In this document: one piece after another, positions 36,701 through 44,774 of the stretch
Numbering within the stretch: the stretch's first letter is position 1
Layout of the letters: every line of letters begins with the position of its first letter
DNA from: an uncultured Bacteroidales bacterium
Lineage (GTDB): Bacteria; Bacteroidota; Bacteroidia; Bacteroidales; UBA932
Length of the DNA: 64,000 nt
Direction of reading: 5' to 3'
Assembly (NCBI GenBank): GCA_905235675.1
Contig: CAJONC010000024.1
Coordinates: 1 to 64,000, forward strand
Translations under genes and position numbers: made by a program
Notes under the pieces: model-generated
Database searches by the model: none
What the model was told of the DNA's origin: nothing
The model's input: only the letters and a program-made list of their open reading frames with translations

Positions 36701-36928
36701 CAGCACCGGATCCTTGACTCCAGACGGGAGAGTGAGGGAATAGTTGCCTTCCATGTCCGAAACCGCCGTAACGGATGTGTTTCCGTTGAGCATTACGGCT
36801 GCACCGGGGATTATTTCTCCTTTGTCATCCTTGACGCTGCCGCGAACTGGCGTCTGCGCATACGTCACCACACTGGCGAGAATTATCATCACCAGGCTGA
36901 CCAGAATCTTTTCAATTCTCTTTATCAT
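33728..36928 (-). CDS. SusC/RagA-family TonB-dependent outer-membrane transporter
   Basis: A 1066-residue protein with signal peptide (cleavage near TYAQ, residue 25). A carboxypeptidase-D-like domain lies at about residues 28-110 (GSVKDDKGEIIPGAAVMLNG, MEGNYSLTLP). A TonB-box-like segment is EDAVVIGYGSMRKSDLTGSV. The plug domain follows (DQMLQGRAAGVQVVSNNAAP, NIEILKDASATAIYGALGAN). A 22-strand barrel runs to the terminal VSADVKFTF. It imports oligosaccharides released by the surface lyases with its SusD partner encoded next. Confidence 0.96.
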   Translation of the reverse strand: MIKRIEKILVSLVMIILASVVTYAQTPVRGSVKDDKGEIIPGAAVMLNGNTSVTAVSDMEGNYSLTLPSGVKDPVLTVRALGYRELEIPVSGRTVIDILLQEESEELEDAVVIGYGSMRKSDLTGSVSSVKLSEEEKSHAGSLDQMLQGRAAGVQVVSNNAAPDAGVSVRVRGMGSFFGNNEPLYVIDGILMNPTGMNESLLTAGADNDGTDEAVNGLMGLSPQDIANIEILKDASATAIYGALGANGVVIITTKTAMKDRPTVNFSAGLDISKNYKKIDILSFDEYITFLEKQNAAGISTDALLSSIYSDPAGRTGLKVTPRDWQDYVFQTAVGQRYYMSITGRPKSLTYAFSLNYTGRDGIVKKTGVKTISMRLNIEKSLFRGLKIGTKSNLAYIYSNQTQSSGKATAATSLMRSVLTFRPYAALDPNSEPEEDEDYDEVDSNSRSGPDKWLYDYANTRKEFRATPSIYAWAVFSPKFSFKSTLGADYRDSERAKFKSSRINSTAEGSAGAIGGYKYLTWNWDNTFSYKYNKRGHDLNLMLGSSLTERNSYLQTVQGWDIKQYRGLVESISTAPQASFVYDESMARTLSFFVRGIYNWKDRYVLTATYRADGSSKFQGKNKWADFPSLAFAWRLSEEPWFNSAIVSQAKMRLGWGRVGNQSIANYQTLSNYSRRIYADHSADNPAGYSVGLVPDNIANPDLKWETTEQTNVGLDLSLWHGLFVLNVDAYNKLTYDLLQSKKIATSSGFSTMYVNEGIVRNRGLEFTLEATPVKSRSFEWNLNGNISFNRNRIVSINESATKSQIYLDADHSVDAVFFYGSSVGSSNYANSAASVFIVGQPMCLFYGYRTDGLVQVGETGPALLDGGAPAQPGHLKMHDTNGNGYIDPDDRMIIGNPNPDFTYGFGTSLSYKNLTLSITCNGSYGNDIINVNNMRESDTAQKNHNVLRAAMYDAWTPDNPGAKYWAIGSISSTETRALKDVDIESGSYLRVSNVSLNYDVPIKKQSKVLRALSIGISASNLLILTKYSGWDPDVNSFGSNVMKMGADSGSYPSARMVSADVKFTF

Positions 36929-36940
36929 GACAGTCCGGCA

Positions 36941-38890
36941 TTAAAAGGTTATTGATAATCCTGCCACCACGGAACGTGCCAGGAATGGATTATTGTCTTT
37001 GTCATCGCTGAGCAGCAACAGGTTGCGTCCACTCATGCTCAGCCGCATTCTGTGCACATAAGGGAGGAAGGATGGATTGAATTCCCATCCTGCGTTCATT
37101 TTGCCCAATTTAAAGAAATCAGGCATCCCGGAAAGATCCGCGCCATTCAGTTCCGCTTCGAACACGAACCGACCTGCCTTCACAACTGAAGTCAAGCCAC
37201 CAAGAATCCCGGCAACATCGTTCCATGCAAAGTTGCAACCAAAAGAGCAGCTCAGGTTATCCCGATTAAGGAGTGCAGCATCGGCATCAAACTCGACTCC
37301 GGTAGAACCGAAAGTGCTGATTTCATTAAAGTACGGAGTACGGTCCGCATAACGCCAAAGGTAGCTGTCCGCCGTCTTCCGCCCGAAGCAATACGCATTG
37401 AAAGCATCATCGGTCGTCCTGGAATAGAACTTGGTAGCCAGATTCAACCTTCCACGCATCAGAGACAGCTGGGCGCCGGCATTCAATTCAGCGGTCCTGA
37501 CCCGGTTAAGCCCCTTGTAATAATACGCAAGGTCCGTATCCACTTCTGTGAATGCCCCGGTGACAAAACCGCTGAATCCGGCATAATCTGTCATTTGCTC
37601 GACACCCCCTACGCCATATCCGACACTGACTTTCAGATAATCCAGCGGCTTCCAGAAAGCGTTCACAGCGTAATGAAGAACAGGCGCATCGTCAAACACC
37701 GGGGTTCTGTCAAGGCGAAGCATGGCGTCCAGGCCTGCCAACTCCCCGAAAGAATAGCCGCCTTTCAGATATGCCCCATGACTGGAATAATTGATAGAAT
37801 GGTTGTCTATGACGGTTTTGCTGGCGTGAATGTTAAGCCCCCGGGCACGTAGTTCGTGACTGAAGAAGTCAGTTCCCCTCATCACGTTTGTCCTGTCATA
37901 GTCCCCGTTTGCCGAAACGCCGGCAGAGAGGTCCAGCCTGCCTTTGCCGAAATACCGGTACCAGCTTAAGGTCGGTGCGGCATGATACCTGATAAACGAC
38001 ATTCCGCTGATGCAGGCTTCGCCATTGGCAGCGGCCCCTCTGTCCGTTCCGGGGCCGAACCAGACGAAAGAAGTATTGTTCATGTAGTCTACGCCAAGGT
38101 TCAGCTTCAGGGAGAAGGTTTTAGTAAAATTCAACGACAATGAGGATGTGTTAAAAATACGCCACATATTCATGTCGTTGTCGTAATCTTCATAAAGGAA
38201 TCCGGGTTCTTCGGCGTCGCCGGTGCTCAACATGGTATTGGTGCTGAACCAGACAACCGGGTTGGCACGGGTCTCATAAAGGACATTTACCAGTCCGGAA
38301 TTGCTTCCGTTGTTCTTCAATACATCATTATCGGTGCGCCAATTCCCGGAAAGATTGAACAGAGACTGACCGTTAACGGAAGACAGGCTCATCGAATGAT
38401 TATGGCTTAATGCTGTACGGCTTCCGCCTATGGTTGAAAACGGTGATGAAACGGCCGCATTGGAATGCCAGTCCACCTTGAGGCCATCCTGTTTCTGACG
38501 CTTGGTGTTGATCAGGATGACGCCATTGGCGCCTTTCAGGCCATAAATCGCTGTTGATGAAACATCCTTCAAGACCTCGATACTCTCGATATCGTAAGGA
38601 TTCAAGTCGAACATCCCTATAGTGGGCGCTCCGTCGACAACCCAGAGTGGCTGGCTATTGGAACGAACCGAATTCAGGCCCCTTATGTACACAAAGAGGC
38701 CCCCGTTAACGCTGCCGTCAGAAGAAAGCACCTGCACTCCGGACACCCTTCCCTCAAGAAGGGACGCCGGTTTGGCCTGGAAGCTCTTGGACAATTCCAG
38801 ACTATCCCGCACCACATCTCCAGCCCAGGCTGTATGAATCGTGCACGCAACCAGGGCAAAGAAGAGGGCGGTATGAGACAAAAACTTCAT
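36941..38890 (-). CDS. Short SusC-like plug/barrel protein without the CarboxypepD domain
   Basis: A 649-residue protein with signal peptide (cleavage near AWAG). The mature protein begins almost directly with the SusC plug (ASLLEGRVSGVQVLSSDGSV, IESIEVLKDVSSTAIYGLKG). It then has a barrel of about 500 residues ending ARSVVAGLSITF. SusC proteins are usually 950-1100 residues, so both the N-terminal regulatory domain and a large part of the barrel are missing. DVVRDSL near residue 25 could be a poor TonB box. There is no visible frameshift. It sits between GH105-GH39 and SusC and may be a small accessory channel or a reduced paralog of the downstream SusC. Confidence 0.8.
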   Translation of the reverse strand: MKFLSHTALFFALVACTIHTAWAGDVVRDSLELSKSFQAKPASLLEGRVSGVQVLSSDGSVNGGLFVYIRGLNSVRSNSQPLWVVDGAPTIGMFDLNPYDIESIEVLKDVSSTAIYGLKGANGVILINTKRQKQDGLKVDWHSNAAVSSPFSTIGGSRTALSHNHSMSLSSVNGQSLFNLSGNWRTDNDVLKNNGSNSGLVNVLYETRANPVVWFSTNTMLSTGDAEEPGFLYEDYDNDMNMWRIFNTSSLSLNFTKTFSLKLNLGVDYMNNTSFVWFGPGTDRGAAANGEACISGMSFIRYHAAPTLSWYRYFGKGRLDLSAGVSANGDYDRTNVMRGTDFFSHELRARGLNIHASKTVIDNHSINYSSHGAYLKGGYSFGELAGLDAMLRLDRTPVFDDAPVLHYAVNAFWKPLDYLKVSVGYGVGGVEQMTDYAGFSGFVTGAFTEVDTDLAYYYKGLNRVRTAELNAGAQLSLMRGRLNLATKFYSRTTDDAFNAYCFGRKTADSYLWRYADRTPYFNEISTFGSTGVEFDADAALLNRDNLSCSFGCNFAWNDVAGILGGLTSVVKAGRFVFEAELNGADLSGMPDFFKLGKMNAGWEFNPSFLPYVHRMRLSMSGRNLLLLSDDKDNNPFLARSVVAGLSITF

Positions 38891-41325
38891 TATTTGAGAG
38901 TCAGTTCACGTTTTTCAATTACCATAACAGGCGAATCATATATGGGAACGTTTTTAATCACGCTACCATCCATCTCCACCTTATAAACCTTGCCGGTCCT
39001 GAAGTCGACAGCGACAGGGTTATTGAATTTGAAGCCAGGGGCTTCAACAAAGCAGGGCCGTGTCTTGCAAAAGTTCATGGGGATGCGTGCATCCTTCCAG
39101 AATACCACAGACTTCGACCTTCCATTATCGAATGCATACAGAGAAACAGGATCCTCCGTGGAAAGGCTGATCCCGTCAGTTTCGACGGGCTGACCGATAT
39201 TATCCCAGGTCGAGATCAGGGATTGGACAGCGTAGAAAGAGCGCTTGGGCCGTCTGACAGTCTTGTCTTCGTTGGTTTCAAGAAAACCTTTGTGGTTCTT
39301 CAGACTGATATGATCATCCTTACTATATGTGATATCGCTGAAAGCAAAGACAGCAGATGGAATGTTGCGGGACTTGTCCGTCAAGAGGCGTCTCAACATC
39401 CATTTTCCCTGAGATTCTTCTGTCCAGCCATAATTGGCGAGAGCCCCACCCATATACCCACGGGAAGGCGCGCCGGTTTCGCCCTGACGGAGGATAGTCG
39501 GAGTATCGTATTTGTCCAGAATGCCCTGATAGATATCCACCTTTGCATACATATCCTCCGGGCGATACTCATAGAAATGATATGTTATCCAATCTATTTG
39601 GTCGAGATACCCGTCATCTTGGAGCATCTGCAGGCATTGTTCGAATTTTTCAGGGAGGCACAGAGCCCAGGCGAAAGCGGCAATCTTACATTCCGAGTCC
39701 ACTTCTTTCAGAATCTTTATGGTCCTTTCCGTAAAGTGGACGAAACTGCTCACATCTGCGAACAATGTCTTATTGATATCGGGTTCATTCCAAATCTCCC
39801 ACTCGCGTACTTTGCCTTTGTAACGCTCTGCCATTGCACGCACCCATTTGTCCCAGGCATCAAGAGCCTCTTCGGAAACAGGCCAGCCGCCTGCGAGAAA
39901 TATCGTCCCGCCTCCTTCATAAATCGGATTACCGTAAGATGTCTGGAGCCAGGGAGTAAGACCCCGCGATACCACATCGTCGATTACTCTGTCCAGCCAT
40001 TCAAAATCGTAAACGCCTTTCCGCTTTTCTGTTTTAGCCCAACCCGCCTGCAAACGCACTTTGTGGAGTCCCAGGGGTTCAAGATAGCCTTTATAACTCT
40101 CGTAATCGACATAATCGCGATCTTGCGTACCGCAATCGATAGATATGTCATTCTTCGTTTCGTGCGAAGTCTTGAGTTTCAATTTACCGATACACTGAGG
40201 ATTTACAAGATCCATAATCTCTGCCGCAGCCATAAGAAATCCTCCCACTGCGTAGACTTGCGTATCATCGGCTGTGATCCCAGCTTGGGGGAAAGCGCCT
40301 ATGGGCTGGACAAAACCCAGTTTTCCATCATCATTCACATGAGAGCATAAGGCTTTCCAAGCTTTTTTCAAAACAGGTAAATACTCCTTGCAGCTAAGGA
40401 GCCCTTTATTGATACCCCAGGCGACTCCATAACAGAACAAAGCCGAACTACTGTTTTCGGGGCTGTCGTAATGCGCCGGATCCAGCAATGAAGGGCGCCA
40501 CGATCCATCTGCACCTTGGGTTGCCTTTACGGCTGTGGCCATTTCCCTGAAGATGCCCTCATAATAGGACCGGTTATCGAAATCACACGGCAGACAATCG
40601 AGCGTACGGGCAATGCCGGCAAAGACCCAGGCGTTACCTCTTGCCCAGAATTCCTTTGCTCCGTTTGGCTCACGCATCTCTGCTCTGATGCAATCCCTAT
40701 AATAAAGGTGTTCTTCCTTGTCATATAAAGAATCGGTACATTCACGGAACTCAGATTGCATATAATCCAGAAGCCTCTTGTTTCCGGTCAAGGCATAAAG
40801 ATGGGCATATACCGATGGTGCCATAAACAAAGCATCACACCACGACCATCGGTCATACTTCCCGATTTCGTCTTTCTTTGAAAGAGGCGCGGAAGATGGA
40901 TTGCAGGCAATCTCTTCAGCACGCTGCAAAGTTGCCAGCATCATAGTACTGTCGCAGTAACGATCCGCCATATCGACGAATGTCTGACCAACGCAAATAT
41001 CATCTGCGTGATAAATGGTCCGGTCAGAATATAGCTTCCAATCATTCGAATCTCCAATTCCCTTAAGAAAATCGAAAATCTCTTGATTGTCAGTACGTTC
41101 CGCCCATTTGAACATGCCAGCATAAAGAACGCCGTTGCTCCAGTGGAGTTGGTTTTTGACAACACTCTCCGCCTGCGCGTCCGGCAAGGAGTCGAAATTC
41201 TCTATCTGCCAGCTGGCAACCCTGTCGGCAATGCCGACAATATAAGAATCCGAGAATTCTTTCGGCAATTGTCCACAAGCGCAAATGCAAATTGCTGCTG
41301 ACAGGATAAAGATTCTGTTTTTCAT
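38890..41325 (-). CDS. GH105-GH39 two-domain glycoside hydrolase lipoprotein
   Basis: An 811-residue lipoprotein (signal MKNRIFILSAAICICAC). Residues 25-375 form an (alpha/alpha)6 barrel of the GH105/GH88 type: RWSWCDALFMAPSVYAHL places the catalytic Asp at about D164, and FWARGNAWVFAGIA is the second conserved block. These enzymes hydrate the 4,5-unsaturated uronyl group left by lyases. Residues 390-800 form a clan GH-A barrel resembling GH39: EWEIWNEPD gives N513-E514 as acid/base and LRQGETG gives E616 as nucleophile. GH39 includes beta-xylosidases and alpha-L-iduronidases. It overlaps both neighbours by 1-4 bp. Confidence 0.85.
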   Translation of the reverse strand: MKNRIFILSAAICICACGQLPKEFSDSYIVGIADRVASWQIENFDSLPDAQAESVVKNQLHWSNGVLYAGMFKWAERTDNQEIFDFLKGIGDSNDWKLYSDRTIYHADDICVGQTFVDMADRYCDSTMMLATLQRAEEIACNPSSAPLSKKDEIGKYDRWSWCDALFMAPSVYAHLYALTGNKRLLDYMQSEFRECTDSLYDKEEHLYYRDCIRAEMREPNGAKEFWARGNAWVFAGIARTLDCLPCDFDNRSYYEGIFREMATAVKATQGADGSWRPSLLDPAHYDSPENSSSALFCYGVAWGINKGLLSCKEYLPVLKKAWKALCSHVNDDGKLGFVQPIGAFPQAGITADDTQVYAVGGFLMAAAEIMDLVNPQCIGKLKLKTSHETKNDISIDCGTQDRDYVDYESYKGYLEPLGLHKVRLQAGWAKTEKRKGVYDFEWLDRVIDDVVSRGLTPWLQTSYGNPIYEGGGTIFLAGGWPVSEEALDAWDKWVRAMAERYKGKVREWEIWNEPDINKTLFADVSSFVHFTERTIKILKEVDSECKIAAFAWALCLPEKFEQCLQMLQDDGYLDQIDWITYHFYEYRPEDMYAKVDIYQGILDKYDTPTILRQGETGAPSRGYMGGALANYGWTEESQGKWMLRRLLTDKSRNIPSAVFAFSDITYSKDDHISLKNHKGFLETNEDKTVRRPKRSFYAVQSLISTWDNIGQPVETDGISLSTEDPVSLYAFDNGRSKSVVFWKDARIPMNFCKTRPCFVEAPGFKFNNPVAVDFRTGKVYKVEMDGSVIKNVPIYDSPVMVIEKRELTLK

Positions 41326-43208
41326 TTTTTCTTAAGTGTTGTGGTTATCGTCATCTCTTTATCGGCCGGCACGTCGAATTCGAAGCCGCAGATGAACATC
41401 TTCTTCATTTTCGATTCACCGAAAGCCGTTGGAGTACCATAATCAGCCGGATTCCCGGACCAAGTCTTGAACACCGGCGAAGGTGCGTCGGTAGACAGCC
41501 TCATCGTGGTAGAACCACTCTTCAATAATATGCCGTCTTCTGTCAATTGCGGTTTCACGGGGCACAATATAGTCCATTTGACATGAACACAGGTATCGAC
41601 CGGAGACGATATCTTGTCTGACACTTCCAACCAGGAATTGTCGCGAATATATACCGAACGCTCTGCCTTGCGGACATCCCCGGCGAACACTTCTGTCAGA
41701 TCAACGGTTCCCCCAATCTTTCCAGCTTCATCTATAGTGCCTGTAATCGAAGCAAAACCATCAGCCCTATGGTTCTTATCGTTGATTGTCAGCGTTGAAT
41801 GCTGCCGGTTATTGTGCTCGAAGAAGTACCACCGGTAGGAGCCTTCGCTATAGTCATACTGATCGGGGCTCAGATTCAACTTCCTGAAAATAAGCTCCAT
41901 ATCGGTGTAGTTACGAACATAATAGTCGTTGACCCACCGAGTGCCATAGGCATCGAAAACGAAAGAGCCGGCATCCATATGGGTATGCCCCGTGGAAGCT
42001 TTTCCGCCTTTAAAACCTAAATACAGGTCATTCTCATCATATCCGGTTCGGCAAATAAGAATAGGGTTGCTGCCTTTCGCAACGAACATTTTTCTGTCTG
42101 TCGGCTGAATCTTGACTTTACCCAGTTTATATGCCGATATCAGTGCCAGTAACAATCTCCTTTCTTTACGGTACTCTTTTGTTCCCAACAATTGGACTTC
42201 ATCCACGAGGATACCCGGGCAATCGAACTTCCAGGCAAGATACCAGAGTCCTGGCGACGGACCGATTTTATCCGAGTTGTCCCCATAATTGAAAACGTGT
42301 CCCGCGCTGCTACGTGTGAAGGCCTTATACCAGCCGGTGTTTGAAAAACCATCAATCTTGCTCAAGCCGAAATCGGTTCCAAAAGTTGTCTCAAGCAACA
42401 AGTTGAAATATTCTTGATAGCAAGTACCATATTCCCAATAACCCGGTCCCTCCGGAAAGGCGCCATCCGGACCGTATATCTCCTTTGCAACCGGGATGTT
42501 CCCGGCAATTCCACGCTGAAGGATCTCCATCGACAGTTCGGGATTGGACTCATATGTAGCAATGGCAGCTGCCGACAGGCAAGCAATACAAACCTGATTC
42601 CAGTTGCCCGATCTTAGAAACACATGCTGACCTATCCCGTGCGCAGCTTCTTCCATAGCATACCCGGCGAGGGCTTTACGTACCTTGAACTTGGTTGCTT
42701 CAGGTAGTTTTTTGTATAACCAGTCGTATCCTATGGCCACGCCAAAAGCCATTTCCGAAGGATCCAGAAAATGCGAAGGGTTCCAATCGGGGAAATCGCA
42801 AACGGTGTTCAGATTCCAATCTGCCGCCTTCAAGTATGACTTCTGCCCGGTAATACGGTAGGCATATGCCAGACTGACTATGCGAACCAGTGCGTCGCGA
42901 GACACCTTCAAAATACGCCTGCCACTTTCATCCTTCTGATACTCAAGAGCTTGCTCTGCCAGAAGTGATTCCTCGGCCGTAGCCATCATCATCTTGTGAA
43001 GCTCTCCGAGATAGCCTCCCTTATAGGCGTTCTTTTTAAGTTCCTTGAATTCCTTGTCATTCAGAAAGAGCCTTGGATGGGCGGATTCATTCAGCGAAGA
43101 GCAGTTCAAATCAATATCCTGCCACGGCACCCCATCATAGTCCGTCTGCGCCCAGGAAAGAGTGCAGAACAGGACTAATGGGATAATTGTGACAATGAGT
43201 TTTCTCAT
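41322..43208 (-). CDS. Secreted heparinase II/III-like polysaccharide lyase
   Basis: A 628-residue protein with a type I signal peptide (MRKLIVTIIPLVLFCTLSWA). The N-terminal helical toroid contains GNWNQVC (about 203) and PEGPGYWEYG (about 256). The C-terminal beta-sandwich has TGHTHMDAGSF (about 409) and EHNNRQHSTLTIN (about 466). Such lyases cut uronic acid polysaccharides by beta-elimination, leaving unsaturated ends that GH105 can process. It is a clear paralog of the lyase half of the 28495-31884 fusion. The exact PL family and substrate are not determined. It overlaps the upstream lipoprotein gene by 4 bp. Confidence 0.86.
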   Translation of the reverse strand: MRKLIVTIIPLVLFCTLSWAQTDYDGVPWQDIDLNCSSLNESAHPRLFLNDKEFKELKKNAYKGGYLGELHKMMMATAEESLLAEQALEYQKDESGRRILKVSRDALVRIVSLAYAYRITGQKSYLKAADWNLNTVCDFPDWNPSHFLDPSEMAFGVAIGYDWLYKKLPEATKFKVRKALAGYAMEEAAHGIGQHVFLRSGNWNQVCIACLSAAAIATYESNPELSMEILQRGIAGNIPVAKEIYGPDGAFPEGPGYWEYGTCYQEYFNLLLETTFGTDFGLSKIDGFSNTGWYKAFTRSSAGHVFNYGDNSDKIGPSPGLWYLAWKFDCPGILVDEVQLLGTKEYRKERRLLLALISAYKLGKVKIQPTDRKMFVAKGSNPILICRTGYDENDLYLGFKGGKASTGHTHMDAGSFVFDAYGTRWVNDYYVRNYTDMELIFRKLNLSPDQYDYSEGSYRWYFFEHNNRQHSTLTINDKNHRADGFASITGTIDEAGKIGGTVDLTEVFAGDVRKAERSVYIRDNSWLEVSDKISSPVDTCVHVKWTILCPVKPQLTEDGILLKSGSTTMRLSTDAPSPVFKTWSGNPADYGTPTAFGESKMKKMFICGFEFDVPADKEMTITTTLKKK

Positions 43209-44734
43209 TCTGCTGTTTTTACCGGACGGATCGAGTAGCCGGAGTGCCTGTAGGCCGTAGCCACCTCAGGAGCTTCAGCTTTTCTACCATCCGAGCCATT
43301 GAACTGTATGTAATCGGGATTTCCGCCAATATCGTTGAAATTGACAGCCTCCAGTGTACTCGTCCAGAAGCGGCCCCTCTTTCCGATAGTGGTTTTGTCT
43401 TTGCTGCTTGGCGCGCAGACCTGTGTCGTACCTCTGAAGAAGACACTGTTCTCTCCCTGTGTGACAGTCGTTCCTACATTGTTGGCGCTACCTGAATTGT
43501 AAGTCACTTCATTTGGTTCAGCGAACAAGGCATTGAAATCCTCGATAGTTGGCATGTGCCAGCCTGAACCGGGATACATGAGGCAAACGATATCATCAAC
43601 CGGATCAAGGACTGTCTTATTGTCGGTCTTGTTATACTTGGTATACACTCCACCGCTCAGATAGCACTCTCCTTCATAAGCGTTGAATCCCTCGGAATGC
43701 TTCTCATCAAATGCCACAGAAGTGGTCCCTGTTCTTTCAGTATAGATTTTTCCGATGTCCGACCATCTGTACATATCGCCCATGTCGGTCACTCCGGTTC
43801 CACCCAGATTGGCTTTTGCCCAGACCACCCCGCCTGCTGTCACTCCCGTAGAAACAGGAAGAACAACGGTAGGGAAGGTCTTTCCACTTATGCTGATGTA
43901 TGCGGGTCCCTCTGCTGCATCCTCGACAGGATAGACAAAGAAATTGTTCTTTTTATCTATCGCCGATACACTGCCTATGGGGCTCGCCGGGACAACGATA
44001 TAAACCGGATTTGCTATTGTAAAAGCCTCTCCGTTCACGACGGGTGTTGCATTTACAGTCTTGGTGATAAACTTGTCCGGGGCGTTACATGTGAAGACAA
44101 GAGACCCATCCTGGACCGACACCACGCCGGAACTCACGATTTCGTGCCCCGAGACAGCAAATCGGACAAGTTTGTCTGCCGTCGTTGCCTTGGGGAACAC
44201 GGGATCGCTGATTCCAATTACTGAAACAGCGCTCTCAAAAGTAAAAACAAGGGCGTCCTTGGTGGTCGTAGCCGTCGCCAGATACAAGACAGGAACAATA
44301 TCTTCACTCTGCTCAGTGAAATCAAGTGCCAAAGTCTGTCCAGTGAGGTCCGAAGCGGTCTTTCCCGGACAGAAGATAGCATGAATCTTTGTTCCTTCGG
44401 CTATTTCGACTTCGGTCTTTTGCTCCAAAGTGGCCGCCTTGGTCGAAGCATCCACACTCTTTACTCCGAACGAAACGGTGGTTCCTTCCGACGTGAAACC
44501 GAAAATCTCATCACCCACCGTCCATGTGCCCGTGAAATCCATGAGAGGGGACAGGGTGGCCGTGACGGCCAACCCTTGAGGCGTTTCCGGGGTCTCTGGG
44601 GTTTCTGGAGTCTCCGGAGTTTCAGGGGTTTCGGGAGTCTCGGGAGTATCCGGGACTTCCGGTTTCCCTTCGCAAGCAGCAAAGGCAAAGAACAACGCTA
44701 CAGCAAAGTTTAGTATGACAATGATTCGTTTCAT
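43205..44734 (-). CDS. Fimbrillin/FISUMP-like surface lipoprotein with PET-repeat linker
   Basis: A 509-residue lipoprotein (Cys21 in FAFAACEGKPE). Residues 28-51 are a PDT plus seven PET tripeptides, a rigid Pro/Thr stalk. Residues 55-290 resemble fimbrillin-type beta domains (VGDEIFGFTSEGTTVSFGVK, IHAIFCPGKTASDLTGQTLA). Residues 300-505 form the FISUMP-like C-terminal domain (MYRWSDIGKIY, LDPVDDIVCLMYPGSGWHMP, SIRPV). It is a tandem paralog of the 44771 gene and of the N-terminal half of the lyase fusion. It is probably a cell-surface glycan-binding protein. A 35-bp tandem duplication covers its start region. Confidence 0.8.
   Translation of the reverse strand: MKRIIVILNFAVALFFAFAACEGKPEVPDTPETPETPETPETPETPETPETPQGLAVTATLSPLMDFTGTWTVGDEIFGFTSEGTTVSFGVKSVDASTKAATLEQKTEVEIAEGTKIHAIFCPGKTASDLTGQTLALDFTEQSEDIVPVLYLATATTTKDALVFTFESAVSVIGISDPVFPKATTADKLVRFAVSGHEIVSSGVVSVQDGSLVFTCNAPDKFITKTVNATPVVNGEAFTIANPVYIVVPASPIGSVSAIDKKNNFFVYPVEDAAEGPAYISISGKTFPTVVLPVSTGVTAGGVVWAKANLGGTGVTDMGDMYRWSDIGKIYTERTGTTSVAFDEKHSEGFNAYEGECYLSGGVYTKYNKTDNKTVLDPVDDIVCLMYPGSGWHMPTIEDFNALFAEPNEVTYNSGSANNVGTTVTQGENSVFFRGTTQVCAPSSKDKTTIGKRGRFWTSTLEAVNFNDIGGNPDYIQFNGSDGRKAEAPEVATAYRHSGYSIRPVKTAE
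44582..44653 (-). repeat. PET tripeptide-repeat coding region
   Basis: Eight 9-bp units encode PDT followed by seven PET. Synonymous bases differ between units, so the repeat is kept at protein level and is not a fresh DNA slippage tract. Confidence 0.85.
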
Positions 44735-44774
44735 ATTATAAAGTTTAGTATGACAATGATTCGTTTCATATTAT
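44705..44774. repeat. 35-bp perfect tandem duplication at a start codon
   Basis: 44705-44739 and 44740-44774 are identical. Each copy contains an ATG followed by the first codons MKRIIVILNF. The second (upstream) copy opens a 12-codon ORF (44769-44731) ending in a TGA that overlaps the real ATG (44734-44732). Confidence 0.9.

Noticed and set aside
44582..44653. PET repeat considered as a phase-variable DNA microsatellite
   Set aside because: The 9-bp units differ at synonymous positions, so slippage is unlikely. It is a protein-level linker.
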